Shown here: piece by piece, positions 1 to 8,244 of the stretch | Layout: each line of letters begins with the position of its first letter | Numbering within the stretch: position 1 is the stretch's first letter | From: Mangrovihabitans endophyticus | Lineage (GTDB): Bacteria > Actinomycetota > Actinomycetes > Mycobacteriales > Micromonosporaceae | NCBI RefSeq assembly: GCF_014646155.1 | Contig: NZ_BMMX01000001.1 | Span: 545,720-609,719 of the forward strand | Length of the DNA stretch: 64,000 nucleotides | Direction of reading: 5' to 3' | Program-made: the position numbers and the translations under genes | Notes under the pieces: model-generated | Databases searched by the model: none | Told to the model about the DNA's origin: nothing | The model's input: the letters and a program-made list of their open reading frames with translations, nothing else

Positions 1-85
1 CCACACCGACCAGGCCACCGCACAGGAGAAGAGAGATGGCCTTGTGGTACGCGCTGCGGCCGTTCCCGAGCCTGGGGGAGCTCAC
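1..85 (-). CDS. N-terminus of an unknown gene running off the left edge
   Basis: On the minus strand a GTG at 83-85 opens a frame that stays open to base 1 (28 codons). The GTG overlaps the TGA of the DUF2156 gene by 4 nt (GTGA), the junction used repeatedly by coupled genes in this window. The peptide has a polar start, then a hydrophobic run (AISLLLCGGLVGV) that could be a signal peptide or first membrane segment. In other bacteria lysyl-phosphatidylglycerol synthases are often next to an esterase or AcvB-type hydrolase, but too little is visible to assign one. No clear ribosome binding site is seen, so it probably depends on coupling. Confidence 0.45.
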   Translation of the reverse strand, partial: MSSPRLGNGRSAYHKAISLLLCGGLVGV

Positions 86-1899
86 CGGCTCACCGTGCCC
101 CGCACCATCGGCAGGGTGCCGTCGGCATGAGCCGCTGACCTCCGCGCGCTGACGGGGCCGGTGGCGGTGAGCGCTCGCATGTGTGCGTCCGGACGCTCCC
201 GGCCGGTGGGCAGGAACGCCTCGGCGGTCAGCGCGGCGAAGGCGATCCGCGGGAGGTCACGGGCGGTGGGAAAGCACAGATAGCGCGGCTGCCACGAGGG
301 CTGATACCTGGCATTGGCGCGATACAGCGACTCGATCTGCCAGAGCTTCGAGCCGATCATCAGCAGCCGGTGCCATAGCCGCAGGACCGGACCCGCTCCC
401 AGCTCCTCCGCGCGGGCGAATACCGAGCGCATGACGGCGAAGTTGAGCGACAACCGGCGGACGCCGAGCGACGGAGCGGCCTCGATGGCCGTCACGATCA
501 TCAGGTCGGTCAGGCCGTTGGTGGCTCCGCGGTCGCCGCGCATCAGGTCCAGGGAGAGACCGTCGTCACCCCACGGCACGAACTGCAGCACGCCGCGCAT
601 CCGCCGGTGGCGGTCGTGGGCGAGGACCAGCAGACAGTCGCCGTCCCGGCGGTCGCCGAGCCGCGACAGCGCCATCGAGAAGCCCCGCTCCACCCGGCCG
701 TTGCGGAAGGCGTCGGCGGCGTGCACCACGGCTGCCAGGTCGTCGAGTGCCAGGTCCCGCTGCCGGACGGTGGTGCAGGTGTACCCGGCGCGCCCGGCCC
801 GGTTGACCGCCTGCCGGACGGCGCGCATCGGCCGTCCGTGCCGGGTGAAGGCGGTCGTGTCCACGACGGCCTCGTCACCGAGCTCGATCACGTCGAGGCC
901 GCTGCGCCGATAGGCGGTAGCCCCGGCCCGGCCGCAACCCAGGACCGCGGGTGTCCAGCCGTGCGCCGCGCAATCGACGAGCCACGCGCCGATCGCGTCC
1001 GGCCATGCCGCTTCGACGCCGATCGGGTCACCGGCGGCCAGGCTGACGCCGTGCACCACCCGATAGGCGATCACTGCCTTGCCCGAGGGCGCCCAGATCA
1101 GCGCCTTGTCGGCGCGCAGCGCGAAGTAGCCCAGCGAGTCGTTGCCGCCGTACTGATCGAGCAGGCCACGCAGTCGCCGTTCGTCGGCGTCGCTGCGCAG
1201 CGCTTGGTGGCCGGCGGACTGCAGCAGCAGAACGGCGGCGGTCACCACGGAGAGGAGACCGAATGTCCCGGTGGTGACGGTCACCGCCTCGCCGGGAAGC
1301 GGATGGTCGAATCGCAGGGGACCGGTGACGCCCAGCAGACCGAGCGCTGACTCCCGGACCCAGAGCGTGATGCCGGGCGCGCCGACGAGCCGATGCGAGT
1401 GGACGGCGATCTCGATCAGCCCGAGCGCGAAGCCGGTGGCGGCGAACCCGGTGAGGGCGGCCAGCGCGCGCCAGCGTCCGCGCGGGTCGGCGACGGCGTG
1501 GAACCTGCCCCGGACGAGGATCAGCAACACCATCAGGCCGGCCGACACCGCCGCCGCGTCGACGTCCAGGCCCTTCAGAACGTGCAGCACGACGCCGGTT
1601 CCGGCCAGCGCGACGGCGAGCTGCCACGCCTGGTGTTTGCCGCGGCGTAAACCGGCGCCGAGATAGATGAGCAGGGCACCGACGGCCGCGGTGGCGGCGC
1701 GCGCCGACAGGATGTCGGCGGCGGGAACGAACTCGAGCAGGGCCGTCATCCGGCCGTGCCGGGGCGGAACGACGGCGCTGAGGATGTTGAACGCCCCGGC
1801 GATCTGCACCAGCCGGGCGACAGCCGTGCGGGACAGCGGTGGCCGTGATGCCCAGGTGCCCCCACCACGTTCCGGCGAGGTCGGTGCGTGTGCCGTCAT
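82..1899 (-). CDS. MprF-like DUF2156 membrane protein (phosphatidylglycerol lysyltransferase family)
   Basis: A 605-residue protein. The N-terminal third (about residues 20-235) is hydrophobic, with several membrane segments including VGALLIYLGAGL and LLSVVTAAVLLLQSAG. The C-terminal half is a DUF2156 GNAT-like domain with family sequences GYFALRADKALIWAPSGKA, AAGDPIG and LSLNFAVMRSVF. In MprF and LysX relatives this domain moves an aminoacyl group from tRNA to phosphatidylglycerol, lowering surface negative charge and protecting against cationic peptides; the exact amino acid is unknown here. The start is the ATG at 1897-1899. It overlaps the next minus-strand gene by 4 nt. A direct repeat at 1993-2011 lies upstream and is shared with the sigma factor and response-regulator units. 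Confidence 0.85.
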   Translation of the reverse strand: MTAHAPTSPERGGGTWASRPPLSRTAVARLVQIAGAFNILSAVVPPRHGRMTALLEFVPAADILSARAATAAVGALLIYLGAGLRRGKHQAWQLAVALAGTGVVLHVLKGLDVDAAAVSAGLMVLLILVRGRFHAVADPRGRWRALAALTGFAATGFALGLIEIAVHSHRLVGAPGITLWVRESALGLLGVTGPLRFDHPLPGEAVTVTTGTFGLLSVVTAAVLLLQSAGHQALRSDADERRLRGLLDQYGGNDSLGYFALRADKALIWAPSGKAVIAYRVVHGVSLAAGDPIGVEAAWPDAIGAWLVDCAAHGWTPAVLGCGRAGATAYRRSGLDVIELGDEAVVDTTAFTRHGRPMRAVRQAVNRAGRAGYTCTTVRQRDLALDDLAAVVHAADAFRNGRVERGFSMALSRLGDRRDGDCLLVLAHDRHRRMRGVLQFVPWGDDGLSLDLMRGDRGATNGLTDLMIVTAIEAAPSLGVRRLSLNFAVMRSVFARAEELGAGPVLRLWHRLLMIGSKLWQIESLYRANARYQPSWQPRYLCFPTARDLPRIAFAALTAEAFLPTGRERPDAHMRALTATGPVSARRSAAHADGTLPMVRGTVSR

Positions 1900-1992
1900 G
1901 TCTGGCCCTCAGGTGTGTGACCGAGGTCGTGGCCGTGGAGACGCAGACCTGGGCCGGATCGCTTCCCTTGTGCGCTGAACCTAGGACGGCGT

Positions 1993-2011
1993 CGATGAGA
2001 GAACGATGAGA
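1993..2011 (-). promoter_or_regulatory. Predicted OmpR-type direct-repeat site upstream of the DUF2156 gene
   Basis: Read on the minus strand this is TCTCATCGTTCTCTCATCG: two identical 8-bp copies of TCTCATCG starting 11 bp apart, the spacing typical of OmpR/PhoB-family binding sites. It lies 94 bp before the DUF2156 start in the gene's orientation and matches the site at 2616-2634 at 17 of 19 positions. That it binds the regulator encoded at 5353-6027 is inferred. Confidence 0.55.
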
Positions 2012-2028
2012 CGGGACCGGGGAGGTTT

Positions 2029-2517
2029 CTACGACCGGGCGGCGCTCGCGGCGGCACCGGTGATCAACGTGCCGATCGCCAGCCCGACCACCAGGTGGAT
2101 GACGGCGACGATCAACGCCACCGCCAGCGAGCCTCCCGCCAGGAACGGCATGAACACCGCTGCGGCGGTGAACAGGCCAACGATCCATCCGAAGTACGTC
2201 AGGGGTCGTGGCGTGGACAACCACAGCAGATGGACCAGTCCGGTGGCGGCGAGCGCCGCGACTGCGGCGCCCACGCACAGCCGGACCGCGTCGGCGTCGG
2301 CGAACATCCGCACGTCGTCCGGAGCGTGTAGGGCAACCCCGAACAGCGCCCGGCCGGCCAGGACACCCACGAAGCCGGCCAGCGCGGCGACCGCCGCGGT
2401 CGCCAGCCCCGCCGACCACAGCCGTCCCGCGTTCAGCGAGGGCGGCCGGCGCCGGTCGCCGTTGCCGGACTCATGCTGGGCGGAGGGCGAACCTCCCGGA
2501 TATTCGATGGTGGTCAT
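2029..2517 (-). CDS. DUF6069-like four-helix membrane protein
   Basis: 162 residues. A polar N-terminus of about 30 residues (rich in Pro, Gly, Arg) precedes four hydrophobic segments: about 34-56 (AGLATAAVAALAGFVGVLAG), 78-98, 107-125 and 130-153. The arrangement matches the small actinobacterial DUF6069 membrane family, which has no known activity. The ATG at 2515-2517 is preceded on the minus strand by GAGGAGG. It is divergent from the sigma factor, so the 2518-2681 interval, including the direct repeat at 2616-2634, is shared. I infer an envelope role only from its neighbours. Confidence 0.7.
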   Translation of the reverse strand: MTTIEYPGGSPSAQHESGNGDRRRPPSLNAGRLWSAGLATAAVAALAGFVGVLAGRALFGVALHAPDDVRMFADADAVRLCVGAAVAALAATGLVHLLWLSTPRPLTYFGWIVGLFTAAAVFMPFLAGGSLAVALIVAVIHLVVGLAIGTLITGAAASAARS

Positions 2518-2615
2518 GGCGGCCTCCTCAGGGGAGCACTTCCACTCCCATCGTGGCTCGGGCGGCGGCTGAACGACAACGCTTCATCGCGGGGTGGGGA
2601 CCGGCACCGCCGGCC

Positions 2616-2634
2616 TCTCACCGTTCTCTCATCC
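2616..2634 (+). promoter_or_regulatory. Predicted OmpR-type direct-repeat site upstream of the sigma factor
   Basis: TCTCACCGTTCTCTCATCC: two TCTCA half-sites 11 bp apart, differing at only two of 19 positions from the site before the DUF2156 gene. It ends 47 bp before the sigma factor start and has the same orientation relative to the gene as the other two copies. It could also affect the divergent DUF6069 gene. Binding by the 5353-6027 regulator is inferred. Confidence 0.55.
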
Positions 2635-2681
2635 CGGCGGCTGCACATTGTCCTGACGCGACCGTGAGCTGGGAGGTTCCG

Positions 2682-3413
2682 ATGACCGTCACCCTTCGAA
2701 CGGATGCCGGCGGAGACCGCGACCTCCGATCGTTGCTCTTCGCACAGCATGTCCAGCTCGCCCAGCACCTGGCCCGCCGGTTCGCCGGTCGCGGTGAGCC
2801 TCTCGAAGACCTCACTCAAGTAGCGATGATCGGGCTGCTCAAGGCCGCGGACCGCTTCGACGAGAGCCGCGGCGTGGCCTTCACCAGCTATGCGACACCG
2901 ACCATCCTCGGTGAGCTCAAGCGTCACTTCCGCGATACCACCTGGGCGGTGCGGGTCAGCCGCGCGCTGAAGGAACTGGCCATCCGGGTGCCGCGGGCCA
3001 CCGAGGACCTGACTCATGCCCTGCGGCGCACGCCGACGAGGGCGGAGATCGCCGGGTACATGGGCGTGTCAACCGGTGAGGTCTACGCCGCACAACGCTG
3101 TGGAAGCGCCTACCGCCTCCAGTCACTCGACCAACCGATATCGCAGGCCGGCGAATCGCCCTTCGGCGTCCTGCTCGGGGCCAGCGACCGCGGCTACGCC
3201 GCCGTCGAAGCTCGGGAGACGCTGCGTGACGTCGTCACCGCGCTTCCCGAGCGGGACCGGCGCCTTCTTCATCTGCGCTACGTCGAGGGCCGGACCCAGA
3301 CCGAAATGGCCGCCGAGCTCGGCGTGTCCCAGATGCAGATCTCGCGGTTGCTGGCGCAGATCATGAACAGGATGCGGTCCGCCATCGAGCCTGGCGACGA
3401 ACCACGGCGCTGA
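2682..3413 (+). CDS. RNA polymerase sigma factor, SigB/SigF (sigma-70 group 3) family
   Basis: 243 residues from an ATG with GGGAGG five bases upstream. Region 2 is clear (DLTQVAMIGLLKAADRFDE, then a region 2.4-like segment through FTSYATPTILGELKRHFRD). Region 3 follows (PTRAEIAGYMGVSTGEVYAA), and region 4 ends the protein (ALPERDRRLLHLRYVEGRTQ, then the helix-turn-helix AAELGVSQMQISRLLAQ). These are features of the SigB/SigF general-stress group. Such factors are usually held by an anti-sigma kinase encoded next to them, but no RsbW/RsbV-like gene adjoins this one. It may therefore be controlled at transcription, consistent with the direct repeat at 2616-2634. Confidence 0.93.
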   Translation: MTVTLRTDAGGDRDLRSLLFAQHVQLAQHLARRFAGRGEPLEDLTQVAMIGLLKAADRFDESRGVAFTSYATPTILGELKRHFRDTTWAVRVSRALKELAIRVPRATEDLTHALRRTPTRAEIAGYMGVSTGEVYAAQRCGSAYRLQSLDQPISQAGESPFGVLLGASDRGYAAVEARETLRDVVTALPERDRRLLHLRYVEGRTQTEMAAELGVSQMQISRLLAQIMNRMRSAIEPGDEPRR

Positions 3414-3455
3414 CATCCGGTCGGCGCCGTCTCACGCTGCTCTGATGAACTCCGG

Positions 3456-4802
3456 TCACGAGGTCAGCGGGAGCCGGACGGTGACGACCGCGCCGCCCAG
3501 CGGCGGGCCGTTGCGCAACCGCGCGGTGCCACCGTGCGCGGTCGCCACGGCGCGGACGATGGACAGGCCCAGGCCCGCGCCCGTGGCCGCGGTGCGCGAT
3601 GCGTCTCCGCGGACGAAGCGTCCGAAGGCGGAGTCCAGCAGCGCCGGCGGGAAGCCCGGCCCGTCGTCGGCCCAGTCGATGCGGGCCTGCTGCTCATCAA
3701 TGCGCACCGTGACCCGTGCCGACGTCGCGCCCGCCGCGGCGCTGTTGGCGGCCAGATTGGCCAGGACCTGCCGGAGTCGTTCGGCTTCGGCCTCGACGAC
3801 GACCGGTTCACCGCCGACGTCGATCGTCAGTCCGGTAACCCGTCCCAGGGCGTCCGCGTCGGCCTGGACCAGGTCGGTCAGATCGACCGGTTCACGGTGA
3901 ATGACGAGCGATCCGATGCGTTCGCGTGCGAGCAGGAGCAGATCCTCGGCGAGGTGGCCCAACCGGACCGCCTGGCCCTGCGCGGCCAGCAGCGACTGCC
4001 GTACTTCCTGCGGGTCGTCGACCGCGGCCAGCGCCAGGTCGATCTCGCCGCGGAGTATCGCGACGGGCGTGCGAAGCTCGTGGCTGGCGTCGTCGACGAA
4101 GGCCCGTTCCCGGTCGAAGGCGGTCGCCAGCCGGGACAGCATGGCGCCGAGGGTGGCCGCGAGGCGGGCGATCTCGTCGTGGCCCGGCACCACCGGCAAC
4201 CGGCGATCGGAATCGAGCGTCGAGATGGCGGCAGCCTCCCGCGTCAGCATGTCGACGGGCCGCAGCGCGGCGCGCAGCAGCATCCAGCCGAGCATCACCA
4301 GCACGGCGATCAGCGCGGGGCAGGCCACCGCGAGAACGGCCAGTTGGCGTGTGCCCGCTCGTTCGATGGCCTCCGAGGGCAGGGCGACGGTCAGGATCTG
4401 CCCGGTGTGGCCGACCGGCCGGGACAGCAGCCGCACCCGCAACGGGGCGTCGGCGGCACCCAACGGAAGCGTGCTGCTCACCGCGGTGAGGTGGTGGACG
4501 GCCCGCACCTGGGCCGGGGTCAGCAGCACCCGCCCGGCGATCGCGACGGAGGTGGCGACCGGGGTGCCGTCGGCGGCGTACAACTGCGCCATCGGGTCAC
4601 CGGCGACGGCGGTCAGGTCGTGTGCCCGCACGCTGGCCGCGAGGTCGGCGCTGCGCCCCGACAGGTCCGCATCGACGGCACGGTCGAGTTGCCGGTCCAG
4701 GGCGAGATAGAGCAGGAACAACGCCAGCAGCAACACCGCCGAGGTGCCCGCGCCGAATACCAGAGCCAGCCGGGCGCGCAGCGAAGTGGGAATCAGCCGC
4801 AC
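3456..4802 (-). CDS. Membrane sensor histidine kinase (HAMP-HisKA-HATPase)
   Basis: 448 residues. A first membrane helix (about 11-33) and a second (about 152-176) bracket an extracytoplasmic sensor of about 120 residues. HAMP-like sequence follows (ALRPVDMLTREAAA), then HisKA with the phosphoacceptor His241 in DASHELRTP, then an ATPase domain with N box (NLAANSAAA), DDGPGFP and GAGLGLSIVRAVA. It would autophosphorylate and pass phosphate to the OmpR-type regulator encoded divergently at 5353-6027. The pair is split across a divergent promoter rather than sharing an operon. The sensed signal is unknown; the envelope context suggests cell-surface stress. Confidence 0.93.
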   Translation of the reverse strand: MRLIPTSLRARLALVFGAGTSAVLLLALFLLYLALDRQLDRAVDADLSGRSADLAASVRAHDLTAVAGDPMAQLYAADGTPVATSVAIAGRVLLTPAQVRAVHHLTAVSSTLPLGAADAPLRVRLLSRPVGHTGQILTVALPSEAIERAGTRQLAVLAVACPALIAVLVMLGWMLLRAALRPVDMLTREAAAISTLDSDRRLPVVPGHDEIARLAATLGAMLSRLATAFDRERAFVDDASHELRTPVAILRGEIDLALAAVDDPQEVRQSLLAAQGQAVRLGHLAEDLLLLARERIGSLVIHREPVDLTDLVQADADALGRVTGLTIDVGGEPVVVEAEAERLRQVLANLAANSAAAGATSARVTVRIDEQQARIDWADDGPGFPPALLDSAFGRFVRGDASRTAATGAGLGLSIVRAVATAHGGTARLRNGPPLGGAVVTVRLPLTS

Positions 4803-4821
4803 CGCTTCTCCTCCGCCGGAT

Positions 4822-4840
4822 TTTCACCATCCTCTCATGC
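4822..4840 (+). promoter_or_regulatory. Predicted OmpR-type direct-repeat site in the divergent two-component promoter
   Basis: TTTCACCATCCTCTCATGC: half-sites TTTCA and TCTCA start 11 bp apart, with 15 of 19 positions matching the sigma-factor site. It lies in the 59-bp gap between the kinase and the 4862 operon, 21 bp before the operon's ATG. This suggests autoregulation of the two-component system, with feedback on both units. This is a prediction from sequence alone. Confidence 0.5.
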
Positions 4841-4861
4841 GGGACGCTCAAGAATCCCCGC

Positions 4862-5356
4862 ATGACCTCCCGGGACCAGCCCGGCCCTGCAGACCGTGGA
4901 CAGCCGTGCACCGGCGGACGGCGCGGCTGGGACCAGCACCCTGGGGTGCGCACCGGCCGCCGGTTGCGCCCGGCTGAACACCTCGCCGACGTAGCCAGCC
5001 GGGCAGCCGGACCATGGACTTGCCTGACCGCGATGGCCGGCGTGGTCGTGGCCGGTGTGGTCGAGGTGGTGCCGTCCGACCGCAACGACGCCGCTCTGGC
5101 GGGTCTCGCGGTCGGTCTGTCCGCGTTCGCTCTGATCGGGACGGCACTCGTGCTGCTTGCCGCCCGCCGAGCCGAGCGCATCGCCATCGAGCTGGCCCTC
5201 TACCACCTCGATCAGGGCCGGCGCGCGGCCGCCGTCGCCGAGGACCTCCGCGACGAGATGGAGCGGCTGCACACCGACCTCGCCCGGATCGCCGCGCACG
5301 CCGACATCGCGGGCCAGCCGGGTCGGCGCTCGAACGGCCCTATGCTGGGCAGGTGA
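4862..5356 (+). CDS. Unknown two-helix membrane protein cotranscribed with the response regulator
   Basis: 164 residues from the ATG at 4862. A polar N-terminus of about 45 residues is followed by two membrane segments (LTAMAGVVVAGVVEVV and AVGLSAFALIGTALVLLAA). A charged cytoplasmic tail, probably helical, comes next (EDLRDEMERLHTDLARIAAHA). No family is recognised. Its TGA overlaps the GTG of the response regulator (GTGA), so the two should be translationally coupled. It could be an accessory sensor or scaffold for the kinase. Upstream of the ATG the same strand lies opposite the kinase gene, so a longer N-terminus is unlikely. Confidence 0.7.
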   Translation: MTSRDQPGPADRGQPCTGGRRGWDQHPGVRTGRRLRPAEHLADVASRAAGPWTCLTAMAGVVVAGVVEVVPSDRNDAALAGLAVGLSAFALIGTALVLLAARRAERIAIELALYHLDQGRRAAAVAEDLRDEMERLHTDLARIAAHADIAGQPGRRSNGPMLGR

Positions 5357-6027
5357 GGGTCTTGATCGTCGAGGACGATCCGGCGATGGCGGCCATGCTG
5401 CGCCGTGGTCTGCAGCGCGCGGGCTACGCCGTGGACAGCGTCGGCGCCGGCACCGACGCGGTCTGGGCCATCGTGGAGACCGATTTTGACGTCGTCGTGC
5501 TCGACGCGATGATCCCCGCCCCGGACGGATTCGAGGTCTGCCGCCAGATCCGCGAGAAGGACCGCTGGACCCCTGTGCTGATGCTCACCGCGCGTGACGG
5601 CACCCACGACAAGGTCCGTGGCCTCGATGCGGGCGCGGACGACTATCTCACCAAGCCGTTCGCTCTCGACGAGCTCCTGGCCAGGGTCCGCGCGCTGATC
5701 CGCCGCGAGCCGACGCGCCGTCCGACCGAGCTGCGCGTGGGTGACCTGGTGCTGGATCCCGCCGGCCGAACGGTGCGGCGCGGGGACACCCGGATCGCGT
5801 TGTCGGCCAAAGAGTTCGCACTCCTGCAGGAGCTGATGAGGCGGGCGGGGGAGACGCTGACCCGGACGCATCTGATCGAGCACGTCTGGGACTTCGCGTA
5901 CGACGGCGGCTCGAACGTCGTGGACGTCTACGTGCGCTACCTGCGCGCCAAGGTGGACCGTCCGTTCGGCCGCGACACGATCCGCACGATGCGCGGGGCC
6001 GGCTACCGGCTCGATCCCGACGCCTGA
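5353..6027 (+). CDS. OmpR/PhoB-family response regulator
   Basis: 224 residues starting at a GTG that overlaps the previous stop. The receiver domain has the acidic pair in VEDDPAM, phosphoacceptor Asp51 (VVVLDAMIP) and Lys101 (DYLTKPF). A winged-helix domain follows from about residue 125 (LSAKEFALLQELMRRAGETL, then SNVVDVYVRYLRAKV and IRTMRGAGYRL). Proteins of this type bind direct repeats 11 bp apart as dimers. Three such repeats with a shared sequence stand at 1993-2011, 2616-2634 and 4822-4840 and are its likely targets. The partner kinase is the divergent gene at 3456-4802. Confidence 0.94.
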   Translation: MRVLIVEDDPAMAAMLRRGLQRAGYAVDSVGAGTDAVWAIVETDFDVVVLDAMIPAPDGFEVCRQIREKDRWTPVLMLTARDGTHDKVRGLDAGADDYLTKPFALDELLARVRALIRREPTRRPTELRVGDLVLDPAGRTVRRGDTRIALSAKEFALLQELMRRAGETLTRTHLIEHVWDFAYDGGSNVVDVYVRYLRAKVDRPFGRDTIRTMRGAGYRLDPDA

Positions 6028-6047
6028 GCGGACCGCGCCGGTCCCGG

Positions 6048-6067
6048 CACCATATACCGATATGGTG
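6048..6067 (+). promoter_or_regulatory. Perfect palindromic operator before the AraC-type gene
   Basis: CACCATAT and ATATGGTG form a perfect 8-bp inverted repeat around the spacer ACCG, 33 bp upstream of the GTG start at 6101. It is AT-rich within a GC-rich flank. It could be the autoregulatory site of the AraC-type protein or a repressor site; AraC proteins more often use direct repeats, so the binder is uncertain. Confidence 0.45.
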
Positions 6068-6100
6068 TAGGTATTGATGGGAAGGGTTTAAGGTCGGCTG

Positions 6101-7042
6101 GTGACGACGGGCGGGCGCCGTGCTCCGGGCACGCTGGGGCGAAACATCCTGCTCGAAGAACTACGGGCATTGATTTCTCACCACGCCGGCCGCGTCGCCG
6201 GCCGGCGGGACGGCGTCCAGTTCGCGGTCGTGAGCGCCCCCACCGCCCCAACCTCCTCGATTGCCAGTCCGACTTTGGCCGTTGTCGCGCAAGGAACCAA
6301 GCGGCTCGTCGTCGGCGATTCCGTCCATGACTACGGCGCGGGCGACTATGCCGTGGTCACCGTGGACTTGCCGGTGACCGGCTTCTTCTCGCAGGCGAGC
6401 CGTGAGCGGCCCTTCCTGGGCGTGGGAATCATGCTGCGTCCGGATGTCGTGGCTGCACTGCTGCTCGACTCGCAGCGGCGCGTCAGGAATACCCGGGCGC
6501 CGGCGGGAATCGGTGTCGCTGCCGCATCCGATGCGATGCTCGACGCGACCGTACGCCGGCTTCGCCTGCTTGGATCGGGCGACGATGAAGACATCCTGGC
6601 TCCCCTTGTCGAACGCGAGATCATGTGGAGATTGCTGACCGGAGCGCATGGCGAAACCGTGCGCCAGATCGGCCTGTCGGACAGCAGCCTCACGCACATC
6701 GGCCGGACGATCAGTTGGATCCGGGAGAACTTTGCGACACCGTTCCGGGTCGAGGATCTGGCGGAACGCGCATCGCTGAGCGTTTCGGCGTACCACCGCC
6801 AGTTCCGTGCGGTGACGAGCATGAGCCCCATCCAGTTCCAGAAGAAGGTGCGTCTGCAGCAAGCACGCCTCTTGCTGGTGAGCCGTCGTGCGACCGTTCT
6901 CGGCGCGAGCTCTGCCGTCGGCTATGACAGCCCGTCTCAGTTCAACCGCGAGTATCGACGCGAGTTCGGCCGGCCCCCGGGACAGGACTCCGCGATCCTG
7001 CGCTCGGCTCCCGCTGAGGCGCACGGCGCCGGACTGCCGTGA
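6101..7042 (+). CDS. AraC-family transcriptional regulator with AraC_N sensor domain
   Basis: 313 residues from a GTG. The N-terminal two thirds resemble the AraC_N type ligand domain (SPTLAVVAQGTKRLVVGDSV, then YAVVTVDLPVTGFFSQAS). The C-terminal 100 residues hold two helix-turn-helix motifs (VEDLAERASLSVSAYHRQF and GASSAVGYDSPSQFNREYR). Regulators of this subfamily are commonly next to an oxidoreductase they control, and here an aldo/keto reductase follows in the same orientation after 87 bp. A perfect palindrome lies just upstream. The effector is unknown. Confidence 0.92.
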   Translation: MTTGGRRAPGTLGRNILLEELRALISHHAGRVAGRRDGVQFAVVSAPTAPTSSIASPTLAVVAQGTKRLVVGDSVHDYGAGDYAVVTVDLPVTGFFSQASRERPFLGVGIMLRPDVVAALLLDSQRRVRNTRAPAGIGVAAASDAMLDATVRRLRLLGSGDDEDILAPLVEREIMWRLLTGAHGETVRQIGLSDSSLTHIGRTISWIRENFATPFRVEDLAERASLSVSAYHRQFRAVTSMSPIQFQKKVRLQQARLLLVSRRATVLGASSAVGYDSPSQFNREYRREFGRPPGQDSAILRSAPAEAHGAGLP

Positions 7043-7129
7043 GCGTCTGGCGGCAAGTCGAGAGGAATGTGCACGGTACGGGCAGCATCGGGCTGGGCCC
7101 GCGCGAGCACGGGTTGCTGGAATGGTGTC

Positions 7130-8209
7130 ATGCCATTGGACTCCTACGTCACCCTCGGTCGTTCCGGCCTGCGCGTGTCTCCCTTTGCCCTCGGCGCGAT
7201 GACGTTCGGCGAGCATGAAGGCGGCATCGGCACGAGCTCCGAGGAATCGATCTCGATCCTTGAGACCTATCTGGATCGCGGCGGCAACTTCATCGACACC
7301 GCGAACTTCTACACCAACGGCCACTCCGAAGCGATCCTCGGCGACTTCTTCGCCTCGAAACCGGGGCAGCGCGACCGGGTGGTGCTCGCCACCAAGTTCT
7401 TCACCAACCTGCACCTCGGCGATCCGAACGCGGGCGGTGCCGGGCGCAAGGCGATCCTCGGGCAGGTCGACGGATCGCTGCGCCGCCTGAAGACCGATTA
7501 CCTCGACGTGTACTACCTGCACAACTACGACCGGAACACGCCGATCGAGGAGACCATGACCGTTCTCGACGGTCTGGTCGGCGCGGGCAAGATCCGCTAT
7601 GTCGCCTTCTCCAACATCCCGGCTTGGGTCACCGCGCAGGCCCAGACCATGGCGCTGCTGCGCGCCTGGGAGCCGATCATCGCACTCCAGGTTGAGTATT
7701 CACTGCTTGCCCGCACGGTCGAGGGTGAACTCGCGCCGCTCGCGCTGGATGCCGGCATGGGCATCGTGCCGTGGGGCCCGCTCAAGAACGGCTTCCTCTC
7801 CGGCAAGTACACCCGCGACGGCATCACCGACGAGTCGAAACGCGCGGGGATGGCGGGCCAGCCTTCCGAGCAGCAGTTCACCGTGATCGACGAGGTCGGC
7901 CGGATCGCCCGGGAACTGGGCAGCACACACGCCGCCGTCTCGCTCGCCTGGCTGCGCCGTCAGCCGGGTGTCGTCTCACCGATCATCGGTGCCCGCAGGC
8001 TCGCGCACCTCGAGTCCAACCTCGCGGCTCTTGACGTGGAGCTGTCGGCCGACCAGCTTGCTCGCCTCGACGCCGCGTCGACGCCGCGGCTGAACTATCC
8101 GTACGACCTCAATGAGATGGTCGGCGCGATGCTTCAGTTCGGCGGCACGACCATTGACGGCGTCGTCGGCGCTGTCTACCCACCGCTCGCGGCGGACCGG
8201 ATCGTGTGA
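7130..8209 (+). CDS. Aldo/keto reductase
   Basis: 359 residues from the ATG at 7130 (MPLDSYVTLGRSGLRVSPFA, the usual family N-terminus). The catalytic set is visible: Asp56 and Tyr61 (IDTANFYTNGHSE), Lys in VVLATKFF and His in YYLHNYD. The NADPH-site region near the C-terminus reads SPIIGARRLAHLESNLAAL. It belongs to the YajO/YccK-like group that reduces aldehydes and ketones with NADPH in the cytoplasm; the substrate cannot be told. It is probably controlled by the AraC-type gene before it. It converges on the CBM32 protein gene with a 35-bp gap. Confidence 0.93.
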   Translation: MPLDSYVTLGRSGLRVSPFALGAMTFGEHEGGIGTSSEESISILETYLDRGGNFIDTANFYTNGHSEAILGDFFASKPGQRDRVVLATKFFTNLHLGDPNAGGAGRKAILGQVDGSLRRLKTDYLDVYYLHNYDRNTPIEETMTVLDGLVGAGKIRYVAFSNIPAWVTAQAQTMALLRAWEPIIALQVEYSLLARTVEGELAPLALDAGMGIVPWGPLKNGFLSGKYTRDGITDESKRAGMAGQPSEQQFTVIDEVGRIARELGSTHAAVSLAWLRRQPGVVSPIIGARRLAHLESNLAALDVELSADQLARLDAASTPRLNYPYDLNEMVGAMLQFGGTTIDGVVGAVYPPLAADRIV

Positions 8210-8244
8210 GGCCGGCGGCGGAGGGGGAGACGTCCGAGGCCCGG

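Noticed and set aside
3429..3447. A fourth copy of the direct-repeat motif
   Set aside because: Only about 13 of 19 positions match. It lies between the sigma factor stop and the kinase stop, not in a promoter, so it is not listed as a site.
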